DNA from: Paracoccaceae bacterium
GTDB taxonomy: Bacteria; Pseudomonadota; Alphaproteobacteria; Rhodobacterales; Rhodobacteraceae
Direction: 5' to 3'
NCBI GenBank assembly: GCA_007119835.1
Contig: SKOX01000328.1
Span: 1-15,751 of the forward strand
Length of the DNA stretch: 15,751 bases
Below are positions 5,203 to 12,049 of the stretch, one piece after another. Numbering within the stretch: the stretch's first letter is position 1; each line of letters begins with the position of its first letter. The notes below the pieces were generated by a model that worked only from the letters and a program-made list of their open reading frames with translations, did no database searches and was not told where the DNA came from. Both the position numbers and the translations under genes were made by a program.

Positions 5203-7764
5203 TCAGCTCCGTGGCTTGGCATTCTCCGGGTCGTACAGCGGCTTGTAGCCGACGCCCGCGACCTCGACCGGATAGGTCTCGCCGAAGTACTGCACCGCGA
5301 GCTTGCGACCCTCCTGGCAATATGCCCAGGGCAGGTAGGCAAGCGCGATGTTCCTGCCGATGCTCGGCCCGAAGGCGATCGACGTGGTGAAGGACCGCCG
5401 GCCGAGCTCGTCGACCAGTGTCCCCCCGGTCTCCGGGTCCATCACCGGCAGCTTGCCGACCGGATAGCGCGCGACGCCGTTGGCATCGACGTTGTCGGTC
5501 ATCACCAAGGTGCAGAGCATCGCCGGCTGGTGATCTCGGGCGCGATGCTCGAGGTGCTTCGCCTTGCCGCGGAAGTCCGCCTCCTTGACCTTGGGACGTG
5601 CAAGGTTGGCCTCGAGCAGGTTGTACTCGGTCAGCAGGTCGGCGTTCTGCAGTCTCAGGCTTTTCTCGAGCCGGCGGGAATTGGCGTAGGTCTCGATGCC
5701 GACCGCGATGACGCCGGTCGAGCGCAGCGCATCCCAGACGGCGAGGCCGTTCTCGTAGGCCATGTGCAGCTCCCAGCCCTGCTCGCCGACATAGGAGATG
5801 CGGAACGCCGTCACGTCGCGGCCGGCGATCCTCACCGGCTTGATCGCCGCGAAGGGGAAGTTCGCCACCGCGAGGCCATCGGGATCCTCGACGACCTTCG
5901 AGAGGTTCTCCCGCGCGTTCGGGCCCCAGATGCCGATGGTGACGACCTTCTCGGTGACGTCGGTGATCGTGACGTCGTAGCCTCTGTCCTGCGCGACCCG
6001 CCGCATGTAGTGGAAGTCGCGGGGGCCGGCGTCGGCGCCGTTGATCATCCGGCAGCGATCGGCCATGCGCATCACCGTGAAGTCGGCGCGCACCATGCCC
6101 TCGTCGTCGAGGAAGTGGGTGTAGATGCCCTTGCCGACGTTCGCGGGGCCCCCGATCTTCGCCGCGCACAGCCACTCCATCATCGCGACATGGTCGGGCC
6201 CCGCGATGTCGGTGATGTGGAAGTGCGACAGGTTGATGATGCCGCAGTTCTCGCTCATTTCGAGCTGCTCGGCGTTCGACACGCGCCAGAAGTGGCGGGC
6301 ATCCCACTCGTTCTCGCGCACCGGCACGCGGTCGGCGTACTTCTCCAGCAGGTGCTCGTTCGCGGCGTAGCCGTGCGCGCGCTCCCAGCCGCCGAGCTCC
6401 ATGAAGTAGCCGCCGAGCGCCTTTTCGCGCTCGTGGAAGGGCGAGCGGCGGATGCCGCGGCCGCCGGCGAAGGGCTCGCGCGGGTGCACCGGGGGATTGT
6501 AGATCTTCATCGCGGTTTCGGTGCAGCGCTCCTCGATGAACTTCTCGTCGAGGGCGAACGGGTTGAAGCGCGCGTAGTCGATGCTGGCATGGTCGATGGC
6601 GGTGCGGCCGTCGGTCATCCAGTCGGCGATCAGCTTGCCCATGCCGGGGCCGTCCTTGACCCAGATGCCGACGGCGTACCAGAGCCCCCGGACCTTCTGG
6701 CTCTCGCCCATCGACGGGCCGCCGTCGGTCGTGGTCTGCAGCAGGCCGTTGAACGAGTGCCCCTCGTTGTAGCCGAGCTCGCCGAGGATCGGCGTCAGCT
6801 CCATCGCCCGCTCGAGGGGCTCGATCACCTGCTCCATGTCGAGGTCGCGCTGCGACGGCGAGAGCCGGGCCTGCTCCTTCTCGAGAAGGTCGCGCGGATG
6901 GACGAGGCGCGGATTGTGCTCCTCGTAGTAGCCCCACTCGATCTGGCCGCCCTCGGCGGTCTTCGGGTCGCCGGTGTCGCGCATGTAGGCCGAGTTGCCC
7001 TGGTCGCGCATCAGCGGATAGCCGATCTCGACGCCCGTGCCGGCGAACGCGTTGTAGGGGCCGAAGAAGGTCAGCGGATGGTCGACCGGCATCACCGGCA
7101 GATCCTCGCCCGCCATCTCGGCGATCAGCCGCCCCCAGAGGCCGGCGCAGACGACGACATGGTCGGCGTGGATCGTGCCGCGGGTGGTGACGACACCCTT
7201 GATGCGCCCCCCCTCGATGATCAGCGACTTCGCCGAGGTGTTGGCGAAGGCCTTGAGCTTGCCCACCGCTTCGGCCTGGTCGACAAGCTTGCCGGCGACG
7301 GTCTGCGAGCGCGGGATGACGAGCCCGGCATCCGGATCCCAGAGGCCGCCCTGGACGAGATCCTGCTCGATCAGCGGAAACTTTTCCTTGATCTCGGCAG
7401 GCTCCATCAGACGGGCGCGGGTGCCAAACGCCATGCCGGAGTCAACCTTGCGGTGTATCTCGTTCATGCGGACGTCGTCGCCGACGCGGGCCACCTCGAT
7501 GCCGCCTATCCGGGCGTAATGTCCCATCTTTTCGAAGAAGTCGATCGAGTAGAGCGTCGTCCAGCAGGTGAGAAAGTCGTGGCTGGTCGCATAGCAGAAG
7601 TCCGAAGCATGCGCCGTTGAGCCGATGTCGGTCGGGATGCCCGACTTGTCGATCCCGACGATATCGTCCCAGCCTCGCTCGATCAGGTGGTGCGCCACCG
7701 AGGCGCCCACGATTCCGCCGAGACCGACGATGACGACCCTGGCCCTATCGGGAAACGCTGACAT
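5203..7764 (-). CDS. FAD-dependent oxidoreductase with GcvT domain, dimethylglycine/sarcosine dehydrogenase type
   Basis: The 853-aa product has the two-part layout of dimethylglycine and sarcosine dehydrogenases: an N-terminal FAD (DAO) domain (about 10-370), a linker, and a C-terminal GcvT/aminomethyltransferase domain (about 435-850) that takes the released methylene onto tetrahydrofolate. The dinucleotide motif is VVIVGLGGIVGAS (10-22), which has one residue more than the usual GxGxxG. DIGSTAHASD (47-56) aligns with the GSTWHAAG segment of the family, making His52 the likely covalent FAD attachment site. Length matches the family (about 810-860). The ATG at 7764 is preceded by a weak AAGGATCGAAGAG. 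No signal peptide, so cytoplasmic. Members of this family pass electrons to ETF or oxygen. The ETF/FolD remnant just upstream on the same strand and sarcosine oxidase genes nearby support a role in N-methyl amine demethylation. The exact substrate (dimethylglycine, sarcosine or a related amine) is not determined. Confidence 0.85.
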   Translation of the reverse strand: MSAFPDRARVVIVGLGGIVGASVAHHLIERGWDDIVGIDKSGIPTDIGSTAHASDFCYATSHDFLTCWTTLYSIDFFEKMGHYARIGGIEVARVGDDVRMNEIHRKVDSGMAFGTRARLMEPAEIKEKFPLIEQDLVQGGLWDPDAGLVIPRSQTVAGKLVDQAEAVGKLKAFANTSAKSLIIEGGRIKGVVTTRGTIHADHVVVCAGLWGRLIAEMAGEDLPVMPVDHPLTFFGPYNAFAGTGVEIGYPLMRDQGNSAYMRDTGDPKTAEGGQIEWGYYEEHNPRLVHPRDLLEKEQARLSPSQRDLDMEQVIEPLERAMELTPILGELGYNEGHSFNGLLQTTTDGGPSMGESQKVRGLWYAVGIWVKDGPGMGKLIADWMTDGRTAIDHASIDYARFNPFALDEKFIEERCTETAMKIYNPPVHPREPFAGGRGIRRSPFHEREKALGGYFMELGGWERAHGYAANEHLLEKYADRVPVRENEWDARHFWRVSNAEQLEMSENCGIINLSHFHITDIAGPDHVAMMEWLCAAKIGGPANVGKGIYTHFLDDEGMVRADFTVMRMADRCRMINGADAGPRDFHYMRRVAQDRGYDVTITDVTEKVVTIGIWGPNARENLSKVVEDPDGLAVANFPFAAIKPVRIAGRDVTAFRISYVGEQGWELHMAYENGLAVWDALRSTGVIAVGIETYANSRRLEKSLRLQNADLLTEYNLLEANLARPKVKEADFRGKAKHLEHRARDHQPAMLCTLVMTDNVDANGVARYPVGKLPVMDPETGGTLVDELGRRSFTTSIAFGPSIGRNIALAYLPWAYCQEGRKLAVQYFGETYPVEVAGVGYKPLYDPENAKPRS

Positions 7765-7863
7765 TCTCTTCGATCCTTCTCGGTCCGGGGTGGCAGGGGC
7801 CGTTCAGTATGGCGCAGGTCCCGCGGCAACCGGCGCCGTCCACACCACGTGAGTCTAGCAGAA

Positions 7864-8037
7864 CTAAGGCGCGGGGAGACCCCTGCGCCGGTGTGCGGCC
7901 ACGAGCGTGTTGTGGATCAGGCTCATGATCGTCATTACGCCGGCCCTGGCGCGATGGCACCCGCGCGCCGTGCGGCCGGGCCGAACGCGATGTCGCCGAT
8001 CAGCGTCGTCTTGCCGTCGCGGACGATGCGGGATGCC
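7864..8037 (-). pseudogene. folD: FolD C-terminal remnant (methylenetetrahydrofolate dehydrogenase/cyclohydrolase), frameshifted
   Basis: The minus strand reads [18 protein letters not shown] then AARRAGAI in one frame and, after a frame change near 7935-7955, [20 protein letters not shown] up to TAG at 7864-7866. This is the FolD C-terminus, whose usual form is GINR...GDVDF...AxxITPVPGGVGPMTIxxLxxNTL. Two lesions are visible. About two bases are missing at the GINR position, and the conserved PVPGGVGP loop is shortened and out of frame. Only about 58 of roughly 290 residues remain, so the piece cannot be a working enzyme. In one-carbon catabolism FolD oxidises the methylene-THF produced by GcvT-type demethylases, so its former place next to the dehydrogenase makes sense. 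The match is by eye but covers several conserved motifs. Confidence 0.72.
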
Positions 8038-8154
8038 GTCGAACGGGTTCATCGACATCTTCGCGTTCGCGAGATCGACGCCGGAAGCATCCGCCTTCAC
8101 GCGGACCTTCACATTGTCGTCGACGACCCGCTTGACGGGGATCAGGATCTTCAT
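8038..8154 (-). pseudogene. etfB: Electron transfer flavoprotein beta subunit N-terminal remnant
   Basis: From the ATG at 8154 the minus strand encodes [14 protein letters not shown], continues with [18 protein letters not shown] and ends MSMNPFD. This is the well-conserved start of alphaproteobacterial EtfB/FixA. A GGGTGGG ribosome binding site-like run precedes the ATG. After Asp39 the match stops abruptly where EtfB normally continues EIAxEEA, and FolD-like sequence begins. The frame stays open for a further 57 codons as a non-homologous tail (a 96-codon chimera to 7864). ETF accepts electrons from dimethylglycine and sarcosine dehydrogenases, so the intact gene would have served the downstream oxidoreductase. 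The FAD/AMP-binding remainder of about 210 residues is gone. Confidence 0.8.
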
Positions 8155-8292
8155 TTCCCACCCACTTTCTGCCTGTTTCCGCCTTCGGGCGCTCCGGCAG
8201 CTTGCAGCATGGCAATGCACCTTCCCGGTTCGATGGAACAGGACGTTTGCGACAGTTTTGAATAAGCGCTACGACACAGCGTCGGAGGAGCG

Positions 8293-9357
8293 ATGAAGCC
8301 ACCTGCGAAAGTGGGTCGGGAGAGGCCGCAGGGCGCTTCGGCGCGGGCCAGGGCGCCGGGGGAAGGCGGGCCGCGCCTGTCCGTCGGATTCATCCTCGCC
8401 AGGCGCTTCACCCTGTGCGCGTTCGCCAACTTCGTGGACGTCCTGAGGCTTGCGGCGGACGAGGGTGATCGGAGCCGGCCGATCATGTGCCGGTGGTCGG
8501 TCTTGTCCGAGACGATGAACCCGGTCGCATCGAGCTGCGGCGTCACGGTGCAGCCGAACGAGCGGCTGGGGGATCCGGCCAAGTTCGACTACATCGTCGT
8601 GGTTGGCGGCCTGCTGGAGGAGATCCCCAACATCGGTCCAGCCTACACCCGGTTTCTCGAGCGCGCTGCGGCCTCGGGCGTTCCGCTGGTCGGTGTCTGC
8701 ACCGGCGCCTTCCTGCTTCATCGCGCCGGCCTCATGAACGGGTACCGCTGCTGCGTAAGCTGGTTCTGCCACGCGGACTTCCTCGAGCAGTTCGACGGCC
8801 TCGTGCCGACCTCCGATCAGATCTTCGTCGTGGACCGGGACAGGCTTACCTGCGCTGGCGGCGCAAGTTCCGCCCATCTCGCCGCATACCTCGTCGAGCG
8901 GCATGTCGGGCGCGCGCAGGCCAGCAAGAGCCTGCACATCATGATCATCGACGATGCCCTTCGGCCGGAGAAGCCGCAGCCCGGCATCCCGCTCGACTTC
9001 AGGACCGACGATCCGCTGGTGAGGCGGGCGCTGCTCCTCATGCAGCAGCGCATCGACGCACCGCTTTCCGTGGCCGAACTTGCGCGACAGATGGGGAACA
9101 GCAAGCGTCAGCTCGAAAGGCACTTCCGCACCGCCCTGCAAACGTCACCGCAGGCGGCGTTCATGGACATCCGCCTGTCGTTCGCCCGCCACCTCCTCGA
9201 GGCGACCGACAGGCCGGTTTCCGCGATCGCCGTGGAATGCGGATTCTGCGACGCCTCGCACCTCAGCCGGATGTTCCGGCGCCGCTACGGATGTACGCCG
9301 CACGAGATCAAGAAGACCCGGGCAGCGCCGGAGGCGGCAACGCAGCATCAGGCCTGA
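8293..9357 (+). CDS. GlxA-family transcriptional regulator (DJ-1/PfpI-like sensor + AraC HTH), copy 1
   Basis: The 354-aa protein has an N-terminal class I glutamine amidotransferase-like (DJ-1/PfpI) domain (about 29-215) with the elbow GVCTGAF (Cys136). An AraC-type two-helix-turn-helix domain follows (about 240-340; SVAELARQMGNSKRQLERHF and CGFCDASHLSRMFRRRYGCTP). This layout is that of GlxA/GbdR/ArgR-type activators that respond to betaines, dimethylglycine, carnitine or arginine. The ATG at 8293 has GGAGGAG five bases upstream. The first 28 residues are a basic, disordered extension absent from the second copy, where homology starts at VGFIL. It is transcribed away from the remnant and the dehydrogenase operon, so it is well placed to control that operon. 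Its stop codon is part of a perfect hairpin shared with the converging second copy. Confidence 0.9.
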   Translation: MKPPAKVGRERPQGASARARAPGEGGPRLSVGFILARRFTLCAFANFVDVLRLAADEGDRSRPIMCRWSVLSETMNPVASSCGVTVQPNERLGDPAKFDYIVVVGGLLEEIPNIGPAYTRFLERAAASGVPLVGVCTGAFLLHRAGLMNGYRCCVSWFCHADFLEQFDGLVPTSDQIFVVDRDRLTCAGGASSAHLAAYLVERHVGRAQASKSLHIMIIDDALRPEKPQPGIPLDFRTDDPLVRRALLLMQQRIDAPLSVAELARQMGNSKRQLERHFRTALQTSPQAAFMDIRLSFARHLLEATDRPVSAIAVECGFCDASHLSRMFRRRYGCTPHEIKKTRAAPEAATQHQA

Positions 9358-9389
9358 CGGCCGGCCGATCGAGCTCGGCCGGCCGTCAG
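9354..9389. terminator. Perfect 15-bp inverted repeat between convergent regulator genes
   Basis: CTGACGGCCGGCCGA (9354-9368) and TCGGCCGGCCGTCAG (9375-9389) are exact reverse complements around a six-base loop. The left arm includes the TGA stop of the + strand regulator. The right arm ends 10 bases before the stop of the - strand regulator. The position suits a bidirectional transcription terminator. No T tract follows on either strand, so transcript protection or an anti-readthrough stem is also possible. Confidence 0.65.
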
Positions 9390-9399
9390 CGCACGGGCG

Positions 9400-10359
9400 C
9401 TAGGCGCGGCTGCGCCGGAAGACGTCGGGGGTGACGCCCTCGGCCGTCCGGAAGACCCGGATCATGTGCGGCAGGTCGCAGAACCCGGTGTCATTGGCGA
9501 TCTGCGTCGCCGAGCGGCTGGTGGTCAGGAGCAGGTGCTTGGCCTGCTCGACGCGGATCATCCGGTCGGCCTCGAGCGGCGTCATTCCCAGCGCCTCGCG
9601 GAAATGCCGCTCGAGCTTGCGCCGACCCACGCCCATCGCCGCCACCACCCGCCCGATGGACAGCGGCGCGTCGATCGACTGCTGCATGGCGCGCAGCGCC
9701 TTCCTGACGAGCGGATCGTCTGTCGCCAGCGCCAGCGGCATGCCCGGCTGCGGCTCCTCCGCGGCCATCGCCTGGTCGATGATCATGATGTGCAGGCTCT
9801 TCGCCGCCCGCGCCTGCCCAAGGTGCCTTTCGACGATGAAGGCCGCGAGATGCGCCGACGATACCCCGCCCGAGCAGGTCAGACGGTCGCGGTCGACGAC
9901 GAAGATCTGGTCGCTGACCGGCTTCAGCCCGTCGAACCGCTCGAGGAAATCCTCGTGATGGAACCAGCTGACACAGGCGCGGTAGCCCTTCATCAAGCCG
10001 GCCCGGTGCAGCACGAACGTCCCGGTGCAGACCCCCACGAGCGGCACACCGGTCGCCGCCGCCCGCTCAAGGAAGCGCACCGTGTCCGGATGCAGGTTCT
10101 CGACCTCGTCGACGAGGCCGCCGACGACCACGAGGTAATCGAACCGGTCCGGCTCGCCGAGCCGTTCCTCCGGCTGCACGGCGATGCCGCAGCTCGACGC
10201 GATCGGCTCCATGGTCGGCGACAGGACGCGCCACGAGCAGAGGATCGGCCGCGAGCGGTCGCCTTCGTCGGCCGAGAGACGCAGCACGTCGACGAAGTTC
10301 GCGAGCGCGCACAGCGTGAAGCGCCGTGTCAGTATGAAGCCGACGTTGAGCTGCGCCAT
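9400..10359 (-). CDS. GlxA-family transcriptional regulator (DJ-1/PfpI-like sensor + AraC HTH), copy 2
   Basis: The 319-aa protein has the same layout as copy 1: a sensor domain (about 5-190) with GVCTGTF (Cys111) and an AraC HTH domain (about 215-319; DTGFCDLPHMIRVFRTAEG). I chose ATG 10359 because GGAGGAAGGG lies just upstream and homology with copy 1 begins at VGFIL. An in-frame ATG at 10410 would add 17 residues of low-complexity sequence. The gene diverges from soxB with 104 bp between starts, so it is the natural regulator of the sarcosine oxidase operon and probably of itself. The sensor half is much closer to copy 1 than the HTH half. The second recognition region differs strongly from the usual AraC form (FRTAEGVTP in place of FRRRYGCTP). 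Confidence 0.9.
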   Translation of the reverse strand: MAQLNVGFILTRRFTLCALANFVDVLRLSADEGDRSRPILCSWRVLSPTMEPIASSCGIAVQPEERLGEPDRFDYLVVVGGLVDEVENLHPDTVRFLERAAATGVPLVGVCTGTFVLHRAGLMKGYRACVSWFHHEDFLERFDGLKPVSDQIFVVDRDRLTCSGGVSSAHLAAFIVERHLGQARAAKSLHIMIIDQAMAAEEPQPGMPLALATDDPLVRKALRAMQQSIDAPLSIGRVVAAMGVGRRKLERHFREALGMTPLEADRMIRVEQAKHLLLTTSRSATQIANDTGFCDLPHMIRVFRTAEGVTPDVFRRSRA

Positions 10360-10463
10360 TTGGCCCTTCCTCCGTCGCAAGCTTACAGCAGATCTGACGC
10401 ATCCATGCACGCCTGAAGAGCGTCGATCCGTTATGGACGCCAGGTTATTCTCGGGAGGCTTGC
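10360..10463. promoter_or_regulatory. Divergent promoter region between the GlxA-type regulator and soxB
   Basis: This 104-bp segment must hold the start signals for both the - strand regulator and the + strand sox operon. It carries GACGC at 10396-10400, GCGTC at 10420-10424 and GACGC at 10436-10440, so the last two form an inverted repeat with an 11-base spacer. The region is less GC-rich than the flanking genes. Near the ends lie two strong ribosome binding sites: GGAGGAAGGG on the - strand, and GGGAGG at 10453-10458 five bases before the soxB GTG. I could not place convincing -35/-10 boxes. That the repeats are an operator is inference. Confidence 0.45.
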
Positions 10464-11717
10464 GTGACCCACTTTTCCCTCGCCCAGGTGATCAAGGGCG
10501 CGCTCACCGGCCAGAAGAACTGGACGCCGCAGTGGCCGGAGCGCGAGCCCAAGGCTTCCTACGACGTGGTCATCGTCGGCGCCGGCGGCCACGGCCTCGG
10601 CGCAGCCTACTATCTGGCCAAGGAGCACGGCATCACCAACGTCGCGGTGATCGACAAGGGCTGGCTCGGCGGCGGCAACACCGGGCGCAACACCACGATC
10701 ATCCGCTCGAACTATCTCTACGACGAGAGCGCCCGGCTCTACGACCACGCCCTCGACCTCTGGGACGGGCTCTCGCAGGAGCTGAACTACAACGTCATGT
10801 TCAGCCGGCGGGGCGTGATGATGCTCGCCCACAACGTGCACGACGTGCAGAGCTTCCAGCGCCACGTGCACTCCAACCGGCTCAACGGCGTCGACAACCA
10901 GTGGCTGTCGGCCAAGGAGGCCAAGCTCTTCTGCCCGCCGCTCGACATCTCGCCCTCCGCCCGCTACCCGGTGATGGGCGCGGCACTGCAGCGCCGCGCC
11001 GGCACCGCCCGCCACGACGCCGTCGCCTGGGGCTATGCCCGCGGCGCCGCTGCGCGCGGCGTCGACATCATCCAGAACTGCCCCGTCACGGCGATCCGCC
11101 GCGGCCCCGACGGCCGCGTCACGGGCGTCGAGACCGCGAAGGGCTTCATCGCCGCCAAGAAGGTCGCGGTCTCGGCCGCCGGCCACACCTCGGTCGTCAT
11201 GGAGACCGCCGGCGTGCGGCTGCCGCTCGAGAGCTTCCCGCTGCAGGCGCTGGTCTCCGAGCCGGTCAAGCCGATCTTCCCCTGCGTCGTCATGTCGAAC
11301 TCGGTGCACGCCTACATCAGCCAGTCCGACAAGGGCGAGCTCGTCATCGGCTCGGGCACCGACCAGTACGTCAGCTACTCCCAGCGCGGCGGCCTGCCGC
11401 TGATCGAGCACACGCTCGCCGCGATCTGCGAGATCTTCCCGATCTTCCGCCGGATGCGGATGCTGCGGAAGTGGGGCGGCACCGTCGATGTCACGCCGGA
11501 CCGCTCGGCGATCATCGGGCTGACGCCGGTGCCCGGTCTCTACGTGAACTGCGGCTGGGGAACCGGCGGCTTCAAGGCGACGCCCGGCGCGGCGCACGTC
11601 TTTGCCTGGACCGTCGCGAAGGGCGAGCCGCACCCGATCAACGCACCCTTCACGCTCGAGCGCTTCACCACCGGCCGGCTGATCGACGAGGCCGCCGCCG
11701 CCGCCGTCGCGCACTAG
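10464..11717 (+). CDS. soxB: Sarcosine oxidase subunit beta
   Basis: This is the 417-aa flavoprotein subunit of heterotetrameric sarcosine oxidase. The complex converts sarcosine, tetrahydrofolate and O2 to glycine, methylene-THF and H2O2 in the cytoplasm. The FAD-binding motif [18 protein letters not shown] lies at 35-52. ARHDAVAWG (182-190) matches the segment holding the covalent FMN His in SoxB enzymes (here His184). The C-terminus has the typical [13 protein letters not shown]. The start is GTG at 10464 with GGGAGG five bases upstream, the only good ribosome binding site. It is the first gene of the operon and is followed 29 bp later by soxD. The order B-D-A-G is the classic one, so the assignment is strong. 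Confidence 0.95.
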   Translation: MTHFSLAQVIKGALTGQKNWTPQWPEREPKASYDVVIVGAGGHGLGAAYYLAKEHGITNVAVIDKGWLGGGNTGRNTTIIRSNYLYDESARLYDHALDLWDGLSQELNYNVMFSRRGVMMLAHNVHDVQSFQRHVHSNRLNGVDNQWLSAKEAKLFCPPLDISPSARYPVMGAALQRRAGTARHDAVAWGYARGAAARGVDIIQNCPVTAIRRGPDGRVTGVETAKGFIAAKKVAVSAAGHTSVVMETAGVRLPLESFPLQALVSEPVKPIFPCVVMSNSVHAYISQSDKGELVIGSGTDQYVSYSQRGGLPLIEHTLAAICEIFPIFRRMRMLRKWGGTVDVTPDRSAIIGLTPVPGLYVNCGWGTGGFKATPGAAHVFAWTVAKGEPHPINAPFTLERFTTGRLIDEAAAAAVAH

Positions 11718-11746
11718 ACGATGAACGCGCACCTAGGACGAGGCTC

Positions 11747-12049
11747 ATGCTGCTGATCCATTGCCCCTACTGCGAGCAGGACCTCCCCGAGCTCGAATTC
11801 GCCTATGCAGGCGAGGCCCACATCGCGCGCCCCGAGGATCCGTCGAGGCTCAGCGACGAGGAGTGGCGCGACTACCTCTTCATCCGGTCGAACGCCCGTG
11901 GCCACCACTTCGAGCGGTGGCGCCACATCAACGGCTGCGCCCGCTTCTTCAACGCGGTGCGCGAGACCGTCTCCGACCGCTTCCTCCTCACTTACAAGGC
12001 GGGCGAGCCCCGTCCCGACATCAGCAGCCTGACGGGAGGCACCGAATGA
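11747..12049 (+). CDS. soxD: Sarcosine oxidase subunit delta
   Basis: This small 100-aa subunit of heterotetrameric sarcosine oxidase binds a structural zinc. The ligand pattern is visible: Cys6 and Cys9 in HCPYC, and His60 with Cys64 in RHINGCARF. The spacing matches the known CxxC...HxxxC site of the family. DEEWRDYLFIRSNARGHHFERW (split as DEEWRDYLFIR and SNARGHHFERW) is the conserved core. The ATG at 11747 has AGGACGAGG just upstream. Its TGA stop overlaps the ATG of soxA (ATGA at 12046-12049), which implies translational coupling so that the two subunits are made together. Confidence 0.94.
   Translation: MLLIHCPYCEQDLPELEFAYAGEAHIARPEDPSRLSDEEWRDYLFIRSNARGHHFERWRHINGCARFFNAVRETVSDRFLLTYKAGEPRPDISSLTGGTE

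Noticed and set aside
4945..7620. 891-codon open frame on the + strand opposite the dehydrogenase
   Set aside because: It is antisense to a clear 853-aa FAD/GcvT protein and its translation is biased to Ala, Arg, Val and Asp as expected for a GC-rich shadow. Only its first codons (4945-4990) look meaningful, as part of a transposase remnant.
8247..8275. TTGCGA-17-TACGAC as a promoter for the first GlxA-type gene
   Set aside because: The spacing is right, but both boxes match the sigma-70 consensus poorly and the implied start would fall almost on the ribosome binding site.
11761..12045. Upstream extension of the soxA frame
   Set aside because: The segment overlaps soxD, whose zinc-ligand pattern is clear. 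The ATGA overlap and a good ribosome binding site support the start at 12046.
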